Origin: Pseudomonadota bacterium
GTDB lineage: Bacteria; Desulfobacterota; Desulfovibrionia; Desulfovibrionales; Desulfomicrobiaceae
Reading direction: 5' to 3'
NCBI GenBank assembly: GCA_023393525.1
Contig: JAEWKZ010000134.1
Span: 1 to 32,589, forward strand
Length of the DNA stretch: 32,589 nt
The position numbers were made by a program, and so were the translations under genes. Shown here one piece after another: positions 11,421-18,514 of this stretch (positions within the stretch are counted from its first letter, which is position 1; every line of letters begins with the position of its first letter). The notes beneath the pieces were generated by a model. It worked only from the letters and a program-made list of their open reading frames with translations, was not told the origin of the DNA and made no database searches.

Positions 11421-11455
11421 AGCCGGTTGCGGAGCTCTCCGCGACCGGCTCTTTT
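11421..11455 (+). terminator. Rho-independent terminator after cheZ
   Basis: A 13-bp stem with one T-G pair (11421-11433 with 11438-11450, GC-rich ends AGCCGGT/ACCGGCT, 4-nt loop) is followed by CTTTT. The Shine-Dalgarno of the next gene starts 3 nt after the T run. Confidence 0.85.
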
Positions 11456-11469
11456 CATGGAGACCAGAC

Positions 11470-11757
11470 ATGCCTCAGCTTGCGGACATCACCCTCTTTT
11501 CCCTGACCCGGACCATGAGCGTCCTGGACCAGCTCTACCAGCAGGAGCCCGACCTGTACGAGGATTTCGTGCGCGAGATCTGCGCCGAATTCACCCTGGC
11601 CAAGGAGTACATGCTCGCCATCCAGGAAATGGCCGGCCGCGAGGCGGACCGGGAGACCATCGCCCAGGCCGACCTGACCCTGCGCCACATGCTGGCCCTG
11701 TGGGTCCTGAACAACGACCTGACCGTGCCCGTGACCGGGCTCGACCAGATGCAGTAG
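11470..11757 (+). CDS. Conserved-looking 95-aa protein of unknown function
   Basis: I do not recognise the family. The protein is all-helical in appearance, acidic (many Glu/Asp in residues 22-70), without signal peptide, cysteine cluster or membrane segment. The C-terminal part has RHMLALWVLNND. The start is the ATG at 11470 with GGAGA 10 bp upstream; the frame is open much further upstream but that part overlaps PilZ and cheZ. It begins only 15 bp after the cheZ terminator and is followed 13 bp later by the C_GCAxxG_C_C gene, so it may be expressed by read-through or from a promoter inside the terminator region. Confidence 0.75.
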   Translation: MPQLADITLFSLTRTMSVLDQLYQQEPDLYEDFVREICAEFTLAKEYMLAIQEMAGREADRETIAQADLTLRHMLALWVLNNDLTVPVTGLDQMQ

Positions 11758-11770
11758 GACGGCAATCGCG

Positions 11771-12232
11771 ATGGCTGAAACAACTCGCGCCGAGGTGCGG
11801 CGATCCGCCGAAGATCTCTGGGACTCGGGCTTCTACTGCGCGGAAAGCGTCCTGCTGGCCGTGGCCAGGGCCGAAGGGCTCGAATCGGCCTTGCTGCCGG
11901 CGGTGGCCTCGGCCTTCTGCAGCGGCCAGGCCAGGACCTGCGGCCCGTGCGGGGCCCTGAGCGGGGCTCTCATGTCTCTGGGAGCGGTTCTGGGGCGCAG
12001 GTCGGAAAAGGACGCCTTGGACACGGTCTATGCGGCCGGCGGACAACTCATCGAAAAATTCGAGGACGAGTTCGGCAGCCGTGACTGCCGGTCGCTGCTC
12101 GACGGCTGCGACCTCGGTACCCCCGAGGGCCAGATCATGTTCCGCGAGCGCGGATTCATGGAGCGCTGCCGGAACTTCGCTGGCAGGGCTGCTGAAATGT
12201 CCTGGGAAGTCATCGCCGAACACCGGCGCTGA
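11771..12232 (+). CDS. C_GCAxxG_C_C family redox protein
   Basis: 153 aa with the family's cysteine pattern: Cys23 (YCAES), Cys50, then CGPCGALSGALMSLG with Cys57 and Cys60, and later Cys106, Cys113 and Cys133. Members of this family (annotated as redox-active or split-Soret-like proteins) are frequent in anaerobes and are thought to bind a metal or redox centre; the substrate is not known. No signal peptide, so cytoplasmic. It follows the 95-aa gene by 13 bp and ends 25 bp before the convergent recombinase gene. Confidence 0.87.
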   Translation: MAETTRAEVRRSAEDLWDSGFYCAESVLLAVARAEGLESALLPAVASAFCSGQARTCGPCGALSGALMSLGAVLGRRSEKDALDTVYAAGGQLIEKFEDEFGSRDCRSLLDGCDLGTPEGQIMFRERGFMERCRNFAGRAAEMSWEVIAEHRR

Positions 12233-12257
12233 TACCGCCGGGGCAGGCCGGGCCCTT

Positions 12258-13196
12258 TCAGGATTCTTCGGATTTGCCCGTCTTCCCCGCCAGGGGGTGG
12301 GCCGCGTCGTAGACGCGCATGACCTGCGCCAGATCCAGGTGGGTGTAGCGCTGCGTGGTGGAGATGCGGGAATGGCCGAGAAGTTCCTGCACGCTGCGCA
12401 AGTCCGCCCCGGCCTGGAGCATGTGGGTGGCGAAACTGTGGCGCAGGGTGTGGGGGCTGATGGAGCACGGGGCTCCGCTGCGCACGGCCATCTCCTTGAC
12501 GATGCGGTCCGCCTGCTTGCGCGACAGCCGCCCGCCCCGCCGGCCCAGAAAAATGGCCTGCTCCCGGGCAGCCGGCCCGAACGCCCCGCGCTGCTCCAGA
12601 TAGCGCCGCAAACGCTCCACGGCCGGACCGGTCAAAGGCACCACCCGCTCCTTGCGCCCCTTGCCCAGCACCCGCACCAGCCTCTGATCCAGATCAACAT
12701 GGGCGAAATCGAGCCCCAGGGCTTCGCTGACGCGCAGGCCCGAACCGTAAAGCACCTCGAGCAGGGCCAGGTCGCGCAGCCCTTCCGGGTCGGGATCGAC
12801 CTCGGTCTCGACCAGATGGATGGCCTGATCGACGTTCAGGACCCTGGGATGCGCCTTGGGCAGCTTCGGATTGCTTAAAGACGCGCACGGGTCTTCCTCC
12901 ACCAGCTTGCGCTGGCGCAGAAACCGGTACAGGGCGCGCAGGGCGGAAAGCTTGCGGCACACGCTGGACTTGGCCAGGCCGCGCCGGTGCAGGTCTGCCA
13001 GGTAGGCGGTGATGTCGGCCTTGGTCACCCGCCCCGGCTCGTCAAAGCCCTTGCCTCTGCGCCCGAGAAAAAGATGCGCCCCTTCGAGGTCGGTGCCGTA
13101 GGCGGCCACCGTGGCCGGAGAATAGCCGCGCTGAGCGTCCAGATAGAGCAGGAAGAGAGCGACCGGGTCAGGCGCCGAGGCGTTTGTCCACGACAT
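12258..13196 (-). CDS. xerC: Tyrosine recombinase of the XerC/XerD type
   Basis: 312-aa site-specific recombinase expected to resolve chromosome dimers at dif. Seen: an N-terminal SAM-like DNA-binding domain (about 10-98) and a catalytic domain with the full set Arg155 (GSGLRVSEAL), Lys179, His249 and Arg252 (HTLRHSFATHML), His275 (LLGHSRISTTQRY) and nucleophile Tyr284. Length and the absence of an adjacent integrase target favour a housekeeping Xer enzyme over a phage integrase; xerC and xerD cannot be told apart from sequence alone here. It is the last gene of a minus-strand operon and overlaps the GGDDF gene by 29 bp. Confidence 0.9.
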   Translation of the reverse strand: MSWTNASAPDPVALFLLYLDAQRGYSPATVAAYGTDLEGAHLFLGRRGKGFDEPGRVTKADITAYLADLHRRGLAKSSVCRKLSALRALYRFLRQRKLVEEDPCASLSNPKLPKAHPRVLNVDQAIHLVETEVDPDPEGLRDLALLEVLYGSGLRVSEALGLDFAHVDLDQRLVRVLGKGRKERVVPLTGPAVERLRRYLEQRGAFGPAAREQAIFLGRRGGRLSRKQADRIVKEMAVRSGAPCSISPHTLRHSFATHMLQAGADLRSVQELLGHSRISTTQRYTHLDLAQVMRVYDAAHPLAGKTGKSEES

Positions 13197-14106
13197 AGCA
13201 GCTCCTCGGATTCTTTTTGGCTTCCTTCTTCAGATTCATGGCGATCTGGGAAGCCTCGCCGTAATGCTTGAGCTTGCCGTCCCGGTTCATGACCACGGCG
13301 ATGGAAATGGCCATGAGCGGAAAGACCTGCTCCTTGCCGCGGCGATCGAGGGAATGGATGGCGCCGCGCGCGCGATCCTCCTGGTCGTAGAAATGGGGCA
13401 CGATGGAGTCGAAATTGTCGATGACCTGCCGGCAGGCGTTCTCGGCCTTGTCGGGCGGCACGATGAAGACGAAGTCGTCGCCGCCGACATGGCCGACGAA
13501 GGTGCTGCCGCCCATGAAGCCCCGAATGGAGTTGACGATGACCCGCGCGGTCATGAGCAGCACCTCGTCGCCACGGGAAAAGCCGTACTTGTCGTTGAAC
13601 GACTTGAAATGGTCCAGATCGATGTAGGCCAGGGCGAAGTCCTCCCGGCGGTCGATGAGATCCTGGATCTTGTGGATGATGGAGGTGTTGCCGGGCAGCT
13701 TGGTCAGGGGGCTGGCGTCCAGCTCGCGGGTGGAGCGGTGATAGGCCAGGATCAGCCGGCCTTTGGCGATGGACGGCGAGAACGGCTTGACCAGGAAATC
13801 GTCGACTTCGAGGGTGCTGAAATCGAGCGCCTCGGCCACGGCCTCGTCGTTCAGGCAGAGCACCACCGGCAGCTGGCGGTAGACATTTTCCCCCTTGATG
13901 AGGCGGATCAGATCCGCTCCGGCCAGATCCGGCAGCTGCTCGTCCACGACCAGAAGGTCCGGAGGCTCGGCAAACAGAAACTCCAGCGCCGACGTGCCCC
14001 GGCCAAAGCAGGTCCACTTGACCTCGTCCTCGGGCCACAGGGCGCGAAGGCCTCCTTCGAGTTTGGGGTCCGCGGTGACCAGGAAAAAATGTTTGGCGTC
14101 CTTCAT
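13168..14106 (-). CDS. Response regulator with variant GGDEF (GGDDF) domain
   Basis: 312 aa. Residues 4-125 form a receiver-like domain with a candidate phospho-acceptor Asp55 (LLVVDEQLPD) and Lys107 (LVKPFS). Residues 130-310 form a GGDEF-type domain starting with LTKLPGN. It contains YIDLDHFKSFND, in which the first Asp is the usual metal ligand. The signature is GGDDF (208-212) rather than GGDEF/GGEEF, and no RxxD inhibitory site precedes it. It may be a weak or altered cyclase or a nucleotide sensor. The start ATG at 14106 lies 5 bp after the HDOD stop codon and lacks a clear Shine-Dalgarno, so coupled translation is likely. Its end overlaps the recombinase gene by 29 bp. Confidence 0.88.
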   Translation of the reverse strand: MKDAKHFFLVTADPKLEGGLRALWPEDEVKWTCFGRGTSALEFLFAEPPDLLVVDEQLPDLAGADLIRLIKGENVYRQLPVVLCLNDEAVAEALDFSTLEVDDFLVKPFSPSIAKGRLILAYHRSTRELDASPLTKLPGNTSIIHKIQDLIDRREDFALAYIDLDHFKSFNDKYGFSRGDEVLLMTARVIVNSIRGFMGGSTFVGHVGGDDFVFIVPPDKAENACRQVIDNFDSIVPHFYDQEDRARGAIHSLDRRGKEQVFPLMAISIAVVMNRDGKLKHYGEASQIAMNLKKEAKKNPRSCYVVDKRLGA

Positions 14107-14111
14107 GATGT

Positions 14112-14939
14112 TTAGATCAGGTCCACGAATTCCCGTTCCAGCCCATCCATGACCTTGTACAGGATGTCGGGCGTGATCTCCAGGGCTTCGAGCACGCCCT
14201 CGTCCAGGGCGCTGATCTGGTCGTCGCCGCCGTTGCCCACGCCGAACAGGCGGGCCAGGAAATTGCCCACGTGCACGACCTGCGCGACCTTGGGGTAGAG
14301 CGTGGCCGACATGGGTCGGTGGTGGTACGAAAGGCCCTCCTTGAGATTCGCGGGCAGGTTCCAGTAGTTGGAGAGCCAAAGGTTGATGCGGTCGTGAGCG
14401 AAACCCAGGACCTCGATTTCAGCCTGGCGGTAGGAAATGTCCTTCTCCTTGACCAGGGCGTCGATGGCCGCGCGGCTGTCCGGAAGCTGCACCGCCGCCA
14501 CGACCTTGCCGATGTCGTGCAGCAGCCCGGCCACGGCGTATTCCTCCGGATCCTTGCAACCTATGGCGCGGGCGATGGCGGAACTGGCCAGGGCGCAGCC
14601 CAGGCTGTGCTCCCACAGGCCCCGCATGTTCTCGTTCATGACCTCAAAGACCGAAGTCGAGATGATGATGCCCTTGACCACGTTGAAGCCCAGCAGCACC
14701 AGCGCGTGCTGGATGGAGCCGATGCGTCCGGGAAAGCCGTAGATGGGCGAATTGACCATCTTCAGAACCTTGGCCGAAAGAACCTGGTCCTTGGATATGG
14801 CCCGGCTGATCTGGTCGGTGGAGGAATTGGGGTTCTCCACCAGAACCGCGACTTCCTGCAGGACCCCGGGCAGGGTCGGCAGGTCCTTGACCGCCAGAAT
14901 CCGGCCCTTTTGCTTGGTGCGCAGATCTTCTTCCATCAT
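14112..14939 (-). CDS. HDOD domain signalling protein
   Basis: 275 aa made almost entirely of one HDOD domain: LPTLPGVLQEVAVLV near the start, KDQVLSAKVLKMVNSPIYG, the GSIQHALVLLGFNVVKG helix, and a GLLHDIGKVV segment that keeps the His-Asp pair. HDOD proteins are related to HD phosphohydrolases but usually act as signalling or scaffold modules; a catalytic role is not shown. The start overlaps the stop of the upstream 117-aa gene in an ATGA arrangement, and the GGDDF gene follows 5 bp after its stop, so these three are translated as a unit. Confidence 0.9.
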   Translation of the reverse strand: MMEEDLRTKQKGRILAVKDLPTLPGVLQEVAVLVENPNSSTDQISRAISKDQVLSAKVLKMVNSPIYGFPGRIGSIQHALVLLGFNVVKGIIISTSVFEVMNENMRGLWEHSLGCALASSAIARAIGCKDPEEYAVAGLLHDIGKVVAAVQLPDSRAAIDALVKEKDISYRQAEIEVLGFAHDRINLWLSNYWNLPANLKEGLSYHHRPMSATLYPKVAQVVHVGNFLARLFGVGNGGDDQISALDEGVLEALEITPDILYKVMDGLEREFVDLI

Positions 14940-15289
14940 TTACCCTCTTCTCTCGCGGACTGGGCGGCAGCGGCCAGCGCGCACTGCCGGACATAATACT
15001 GGGAAACGACGTGCTTGATCCGCTGCATGTACGTGTTGTCCTTGAAATTCCGAAAAAGCAGGTCAAGCCGCTCCCGCTTCCGGGCCAGCACCTCTTCGCT
15101 GCACGCGCCGCCCATCTCCAGGCTTTCGCCTTCGACCACGATCAGTTCCACGCCCATGGCATCGAGCTTGGAAATCAGCCCCTCCGTGAGGACCGTGCCC
15201 GCGGCGACCAGCACCATCCCGTTCTCGCGGGTCACGGGCTTGCTGAGGACCATGTCGGCCCGCGCCAGTTGCAGGGGTATCTTTTGCAT
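14936..15289 (-). CDS. 117-aa protein resembling the N-terminal module of HD-GYP proteins
   Basis: Residues 1-55 follow the pattern L..ADMVLSKPV...GMVLVAAGTVLTEGLISKLDAMGVELIVV, which I recognise as the small beta/alpha segment found at the N-terminus of many HD/HD-GYP signalling proteins. Here it stands alone with a charged helical C-terminal part (65-117) and no catalytic domain. The function is unknown; a partner or adaptor of the adjacent HDOD protein is an inference. The start ATG at 15289 has GGAGAAG just upstream; the frame stays open further upstream but overlaps the end of dprA. The stop overlaps the HDOD start by 4 bp. Confidence 0.75.
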   Translation of the reverse strand: MQKIPLQLARADMVLSKPVTRENGMVLVAAGTVLTEGLISKLDAMGVELIVVEGESLEMGGACSEEVLARKRERLDLLFRNFKDNTYMQRIKHVVSQYYVRQCALAAAAQSAREEGK

Positions 15290-15315
15290 ATTCTTCTCCG
15301 AATCAATTCGACGGC

Positions 15316-16413
15316 TCAGGTTGCCAAGGCATAGTACATGCCCGGAAGCTGCTTCACAAGGCCTTGAAGTTCCATGAAAAGCAGCGTTGCGCTGACTTTG
15401 TCGGCAGCCCATCCGGTTTGACGGGCCAAAACATCGATGTGCAGGACGCAGCCCCCTTCAAGCAGGCGATGCACGGCGCGCTGCTCCGGGTCTTCCGGCT
15501 CCCGGACCCCTGGAGCGGGAGCTTCCCGCGCGGGACGCGGGCCAAGCCGAGACTGCAACTCGCGCAAAATGTCTTCCCCGCTTTGGACCAGGCAGGCTCC
15601 CTGACGGATGAGCTGGTGGCACCCCTGGTAGGATTTCAAGTTGGCCGGCCCCGGCAGGGCGAAAACATCGCGGTCCTGGGCCAGGGCGAGCTTGGCGGTG
15701 ATCAGGCTGCCGCTGCCCAGCGCCCCCTCGACCACCAGTACACCCAGGGAAAGGCCGCTGACAATGCGATTGCGGTGGGGAAAATTCATGCTCTCGGGCC
15801 TGGTGCCCGCCGGGAACTCGCTGACGATGAGGCCGCTTGCGGCGATCCGGTTCCACAGATCGGTGTTGGAGGCGGGATAAACCAGATCGAGACCCGTACC
15901 CAGCACGGCCACCGTGCCGCCCACGCCGCGCAGAGCGCCCTGGTGGGCGGCGCGGTCGATCCCCTGGGCGAAACCCGAGACCACGCAGATTCCGGACACG
16001 CTCAGGGATGCGGCCAGGCTTTCCGCCATGCCCGCGCCGTAGCGCGAGGCGTTCCGCGATCCGACCACGGCCACGCTGGGCCGCGCCAGCAGGCTCACAT
16101 CCCCCAGATAGTACAGGAACAGGGGCGGATCGGGAATCTCCCGCAACAGTTGGGGGTACGCGGGGTCGCAGAAAAAAACAGTGGAAAACCCGCACTCCTG
16201 CGCCCTGCGCCGCTCGTCTTCGGCCTTTTCGCGCCATGCGCCCCGGGAAAATTCGGACTGGACGCGCGGAGAAACCAGCCCGCCCGCGACCCACGATCCG
16301 GAATGTGAAACCGCGCCCGAGGCGGAGCCGTAGCGGTCGAGCAAACGTTTCCAGGTGCGGGGCCCCAGGCCCCGGGCGTGGCGCAAGGCCAGGCTGGCGC
16401 CGAACTCATCCAT
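15316..16413 (-). CDS. dprA: DNA-processing protein DprA (Smf)
   Basis: 365 aa. DprA binds incoming single-stranded DNA and loads RecA during natural transformation. Seen: an N-terminal helix-hairpin region (LRHARGLGPRTWKRLL), the Rossmann-like core with AVVGSRNASRYG (115-126), SGFAQGIDRAAHQGAL (146-161), GTGLDLVYP (172-180), FPHRNRIVSGLS (211-222) and VVEGALGSGSLITA (227-240), and a C-terminal winged-helix domain (about 305-365). The start ATG at 16413 overlaps the upstream TPR gene by 8 bp. The open frame further upstream lies antisense-like within that gene and is not part of dprA. A 26-bp gap separates it from the 117-aa gene. Confidence 0.94.
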   Translation of the reverse strand: MDEFGASLALRHARGLGPRTWKRLLDRYGSASGAVSHSGSWVAGGLVSPRVQSEFSRGAWREKAEDERRRAQECGFSTVFFCDPAYPQLLREIPDPPLFLYYLGDVSLLARPSVAVVGSRNASRYGAGMAESLAASLSVSGICVVSGFAQGIDRAAHQGALRGVGGTVAVLGTGLDLVYPASNTDLWNRIAASGLIVSEFPAGTRPESMNFPHRNRIVSGLSLGVLVVEGALGSGSLITAKLALAQDRDVFALPGPANLKSYQGCHQLIRQGACLVQSGEDILRELQSRLGPRPAREAPAPGVREPEDPEQRAVHRLLEGGCVLHIDVLARQTGWAADKVSATLLFMELQGLVKQLPGMYYALAT

Positions 16414-17317
16414 GGGCCAGAACCACCCGCGCGGAGCCGTTGTCGCCTTGGAGGCGGCTTCTCGCCTGACGCCCGAGGCGGGAGGCCGGACTGTCGGGGT
16501 AGCTCGCCTCCAGCTGGCGCAAATACTTCCCGGCCTGTTCAAGCCGACCCTGGCGCATGGCCGAATAGGCCAGCTTGAGGAGCGCGTCCGGACTTTTGGC
16601 GTGGCGGGGAAAATCCCGCACGACCTGCGCGAAAAACCCGGCGGCGCGATCATAGCGGCCCTGGGCATACCATGTCTCGCCGCTCCAGTAGAGCGCGTTG
16701 GGCGCGAGGGCGTGCCCCGGAAACGCCGTCATGAACGCCGCGAACCGCTCCCGGGCCAAGGCGTAGCGGCCTGCCTGGTAGCTGACGAGGGCGCGGGCGT
16801 ACTCATCCCGAGGCGTGCCGGGCGAACTCTTTTTTCCGCGCTCCGCCCGAGGCGCAAAGGCTCCCCGCGTGCCGCCCCCGGCAGGCTTCCCGGCGGCGGG
16901 GGGCGCATCCGTCCCGACACCCGGCTGCGATCCGGCCAGGGTTTCCGCCCCGGTCGATCCGCCCGGGGACCGGTCAACGGACGGCGCGGCGGCGGAAGGC
17001 TGGACAGGTTCGGCGGCAATCGGGGTTGTGGCGTTCAGAGCGACGGTCGCGGTCATGACCGGTCCACGACCGGCCATGCGCAGGACGCGGGCCACGGGCC
17101 TGCGCAGGCGTGATGGAAAAGGGATCGGCTCGCGCGGGGAGAGGCCGGGAACGGAGACATCTGGTCGCGGCGCGACGGCGGAACGGATCCGGGAGACCGC
17201 CTCCGTGTGCACAAGGGCCGGCCACTCGCAGGCGAGCCGCGTGAGCGCGGGGCCTCCCGCCCAGGCAAGCAGAACGCCGGCGAGCATTCCGGCCACGAAG
17301 GCCAGCGTCATTCTCAT
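16406..17317 (-). CDS. Membrane-anchored CpoB/YbgF-like TPR protein
   Basis: 303 aa. An N-terminal hydrophobic segment (residues 3-25) ends without a lipobox, so it probably acts as a signal anchor. A long low-complexity Pro/Ala/Gly/Arg region (about 40-165) follows, and then a C-terminal TPR block (about 170-290) with YARALVSYQAGRYALAR, AFPGHALAPNALYWSGE and FPRHAKSPDALLKLAYS, the layout of YbgF/CpoB repeats. The envelope role is inferred from the family. It is the first gene of the operon, overlapping dprA by 8 bp. The ribosome-binding site is weak (GGTGAT). Confidence 0.8.
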   Translation of the reverse strand: MRMTLAFVAGMLAGVLLAWAGGPALTRLACEWPALVHTEAVSRIRSAVAPRPDVSVPGLSPREPIPFPSRLRRPVARVLRMAGRGPVMTATVALNATTPIAAEPVQPSAAAPSVDRSPGGSTGAETLAGSQPGVGTDAPPAAGKPAGGGTRGAFAPRAERGKKSSPGTPRDEYARALVSYQAGRYALARERFAAFMTAFPGHALAPNALYWSGETWYAQGRYDRAAGFFAQVVRDFPRHAKSPDALLKLAYSAMRQGRLEQAGKYLRQLEASYPDSPASRLGRQARSRLQGDNGSARVVLAHG

Positions 17318-17548
17318 GTTGGAATCACCATTGTCCCCTCATCAAGCCCGGTCCATAGGAGAGAAGCCCGCACTTTTCAAGGGTGACGCCGCCTTGCCTC
17401 TTGCGCTCTTTTGGGGCAGAAAGCCCCAATCGGCCTGTCCGGCCCGCCCATAGTCATACCCATCCAGCGTCCGTGGCCCCCGATCTTCAAGCGCGCGCCG
17501 GATGGCGTCAACGGGCACAGCACAACAACACCCGCGCACGAGGTTCCC

Positions 17549-18514
17549 ATGGCGCTCATCGTCCCCCAGTGGGCTTTTGCCCTGCTTCCCCTGCTCCTGC
17601 TCCTGGCGGCCCTTTTCTGGGGCGCTCCCGCCATTGCCCTGGTCAGCGAACTCATCGGTCTCATTTCCGGAAAACCCTTTCCCGCCCGCGCCGCCAGACA
17701 AGTTTCCAGAATGGCCCTGGGCGGACACCTTCTTTTCTGGCTGATCGCAGCGGCCTGCGCCGTGCCGCTTTTCTCCCACCCGTTCCGGGATTCGGCCTTC
17801 GTGAACGACAACCGCCTCCTGCTCATGGTTTCCGCGGCCCTGCCCTTCTTCGGCAGCCTGGCCCTGGCCGGATACGACCTGAGCTGGAAAGGAGCCAAGC
17901 AGCGCAAGGCCATGCATTTCCTCTTGGGCTGCGTGGCCAACGTGCCCATCAAATACGGCTATTGGGCCCTGGCCGGACTGGCCCTGCTCTTCTTCCGCAA
18001 CGTCGGACCCGATTCCCCGGCCTTCCTGCCGCCCTGGGGATCGGCGCTGTGGCCGCTCATGGCGCTGTGGCTGCCCTTGTCCCTGTGCCTGGCCGCCGCC
18101 GTCGGACAATGCTACCTGCTGCTGCGCCGGGACGCGGACGACTGGGGCCGCGACTACTACCGCTTCGCCGCGCCGTTTCTGGCCAAATGGCACATGGTCT
18201 GCGGCCTTGTCGTCATCGCGGTCCTGATCTGGCTCTACGCAAGCCTGAAAGGCGTCTTCAATCTTCATCTGCCCCAGATCTTCTACGCCGGAATGGCCGG
18301 CGGAGCCTGCCTGGGCCTGGCCATGATCCTTTCGCTCTTCATCAGCCTGAGCGAGCATCCCATGCGTCTCAAGCTCTCCATGATCGGCGTCGCCGTTTTC
18401 TCCCTGGCGCATGCAGGCCTGCTGCTGATCGCGATCCTTGAAACCCTGAACCGCTATGTCCCGGGCTGGGCCGTACCCACCTTCATGCCCGACCTTCTGG
18501 GCCTGTTCAGATAG
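17549..18514 (+). CDS. Eight-helix integral membrane protein, function unknown
   Basis: 321 aa with about eight hydrophobic helices (near 8-38, 56-76, 87-110, 122-148, 165-190, 212-232, 243-265, 272-295). I do not recognise a named family. Histidines occur at or near membrane faces (GGHLLFW, KWHMVCG), which could ligate haem or metal, but this is speculation. The start ATG at 17549 has GAGG upstream; the frame is open for 138 bp more, without a site and with a non-membrane sequence. The 231 bp upstream hold a 7-bp hairpin (17411-17429) without a T run. The last 8 bp overlap the convergent diguanylate cyclase gene. Confidence 0.8.
   Translation: MALIVPQWAFALLPLLLLLAALFWGAPAIALVSELIGLISGKPFPARAARQVSRMALGGHLLFWLIAAACAVPLFSHPFRDSAFVNDNRLLLMVSAALPFFGSLALAGYDLSWKGAKQRKAMHFLLGCVANVPIKYGYWALAGLALLFFRNVGPDSPAFLPPWGSALWPLMALWLPLSLCLAAAVGQCYLLLRRDADDWGRDYYRFAAPFLAKWHMVCGLVVIAVLIWLYASLKGVFNLHLPQIFYAGMAGGACLGLAMILSLFISLSEHPMRLKLSMIGVAVFSLAHAGLLLIAILETLNRYVPGWAVPTFMPDLLGLFR

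Noticed and set aside
10546..11469. Upstream extension of the 95-aa protein frame over the PilZ and cheZ genes
   Set aside because: It runs out of frame across two well supported genes. The only start with a binding site is 11470.
17411..17429. TTGGGGC/GCCCCAA hairpin before the membrane-protein gene
   Set aside because: A 7-bp stem with no T run downstream on either strand. It may be chance, so it is mentioned only in the gene entry.
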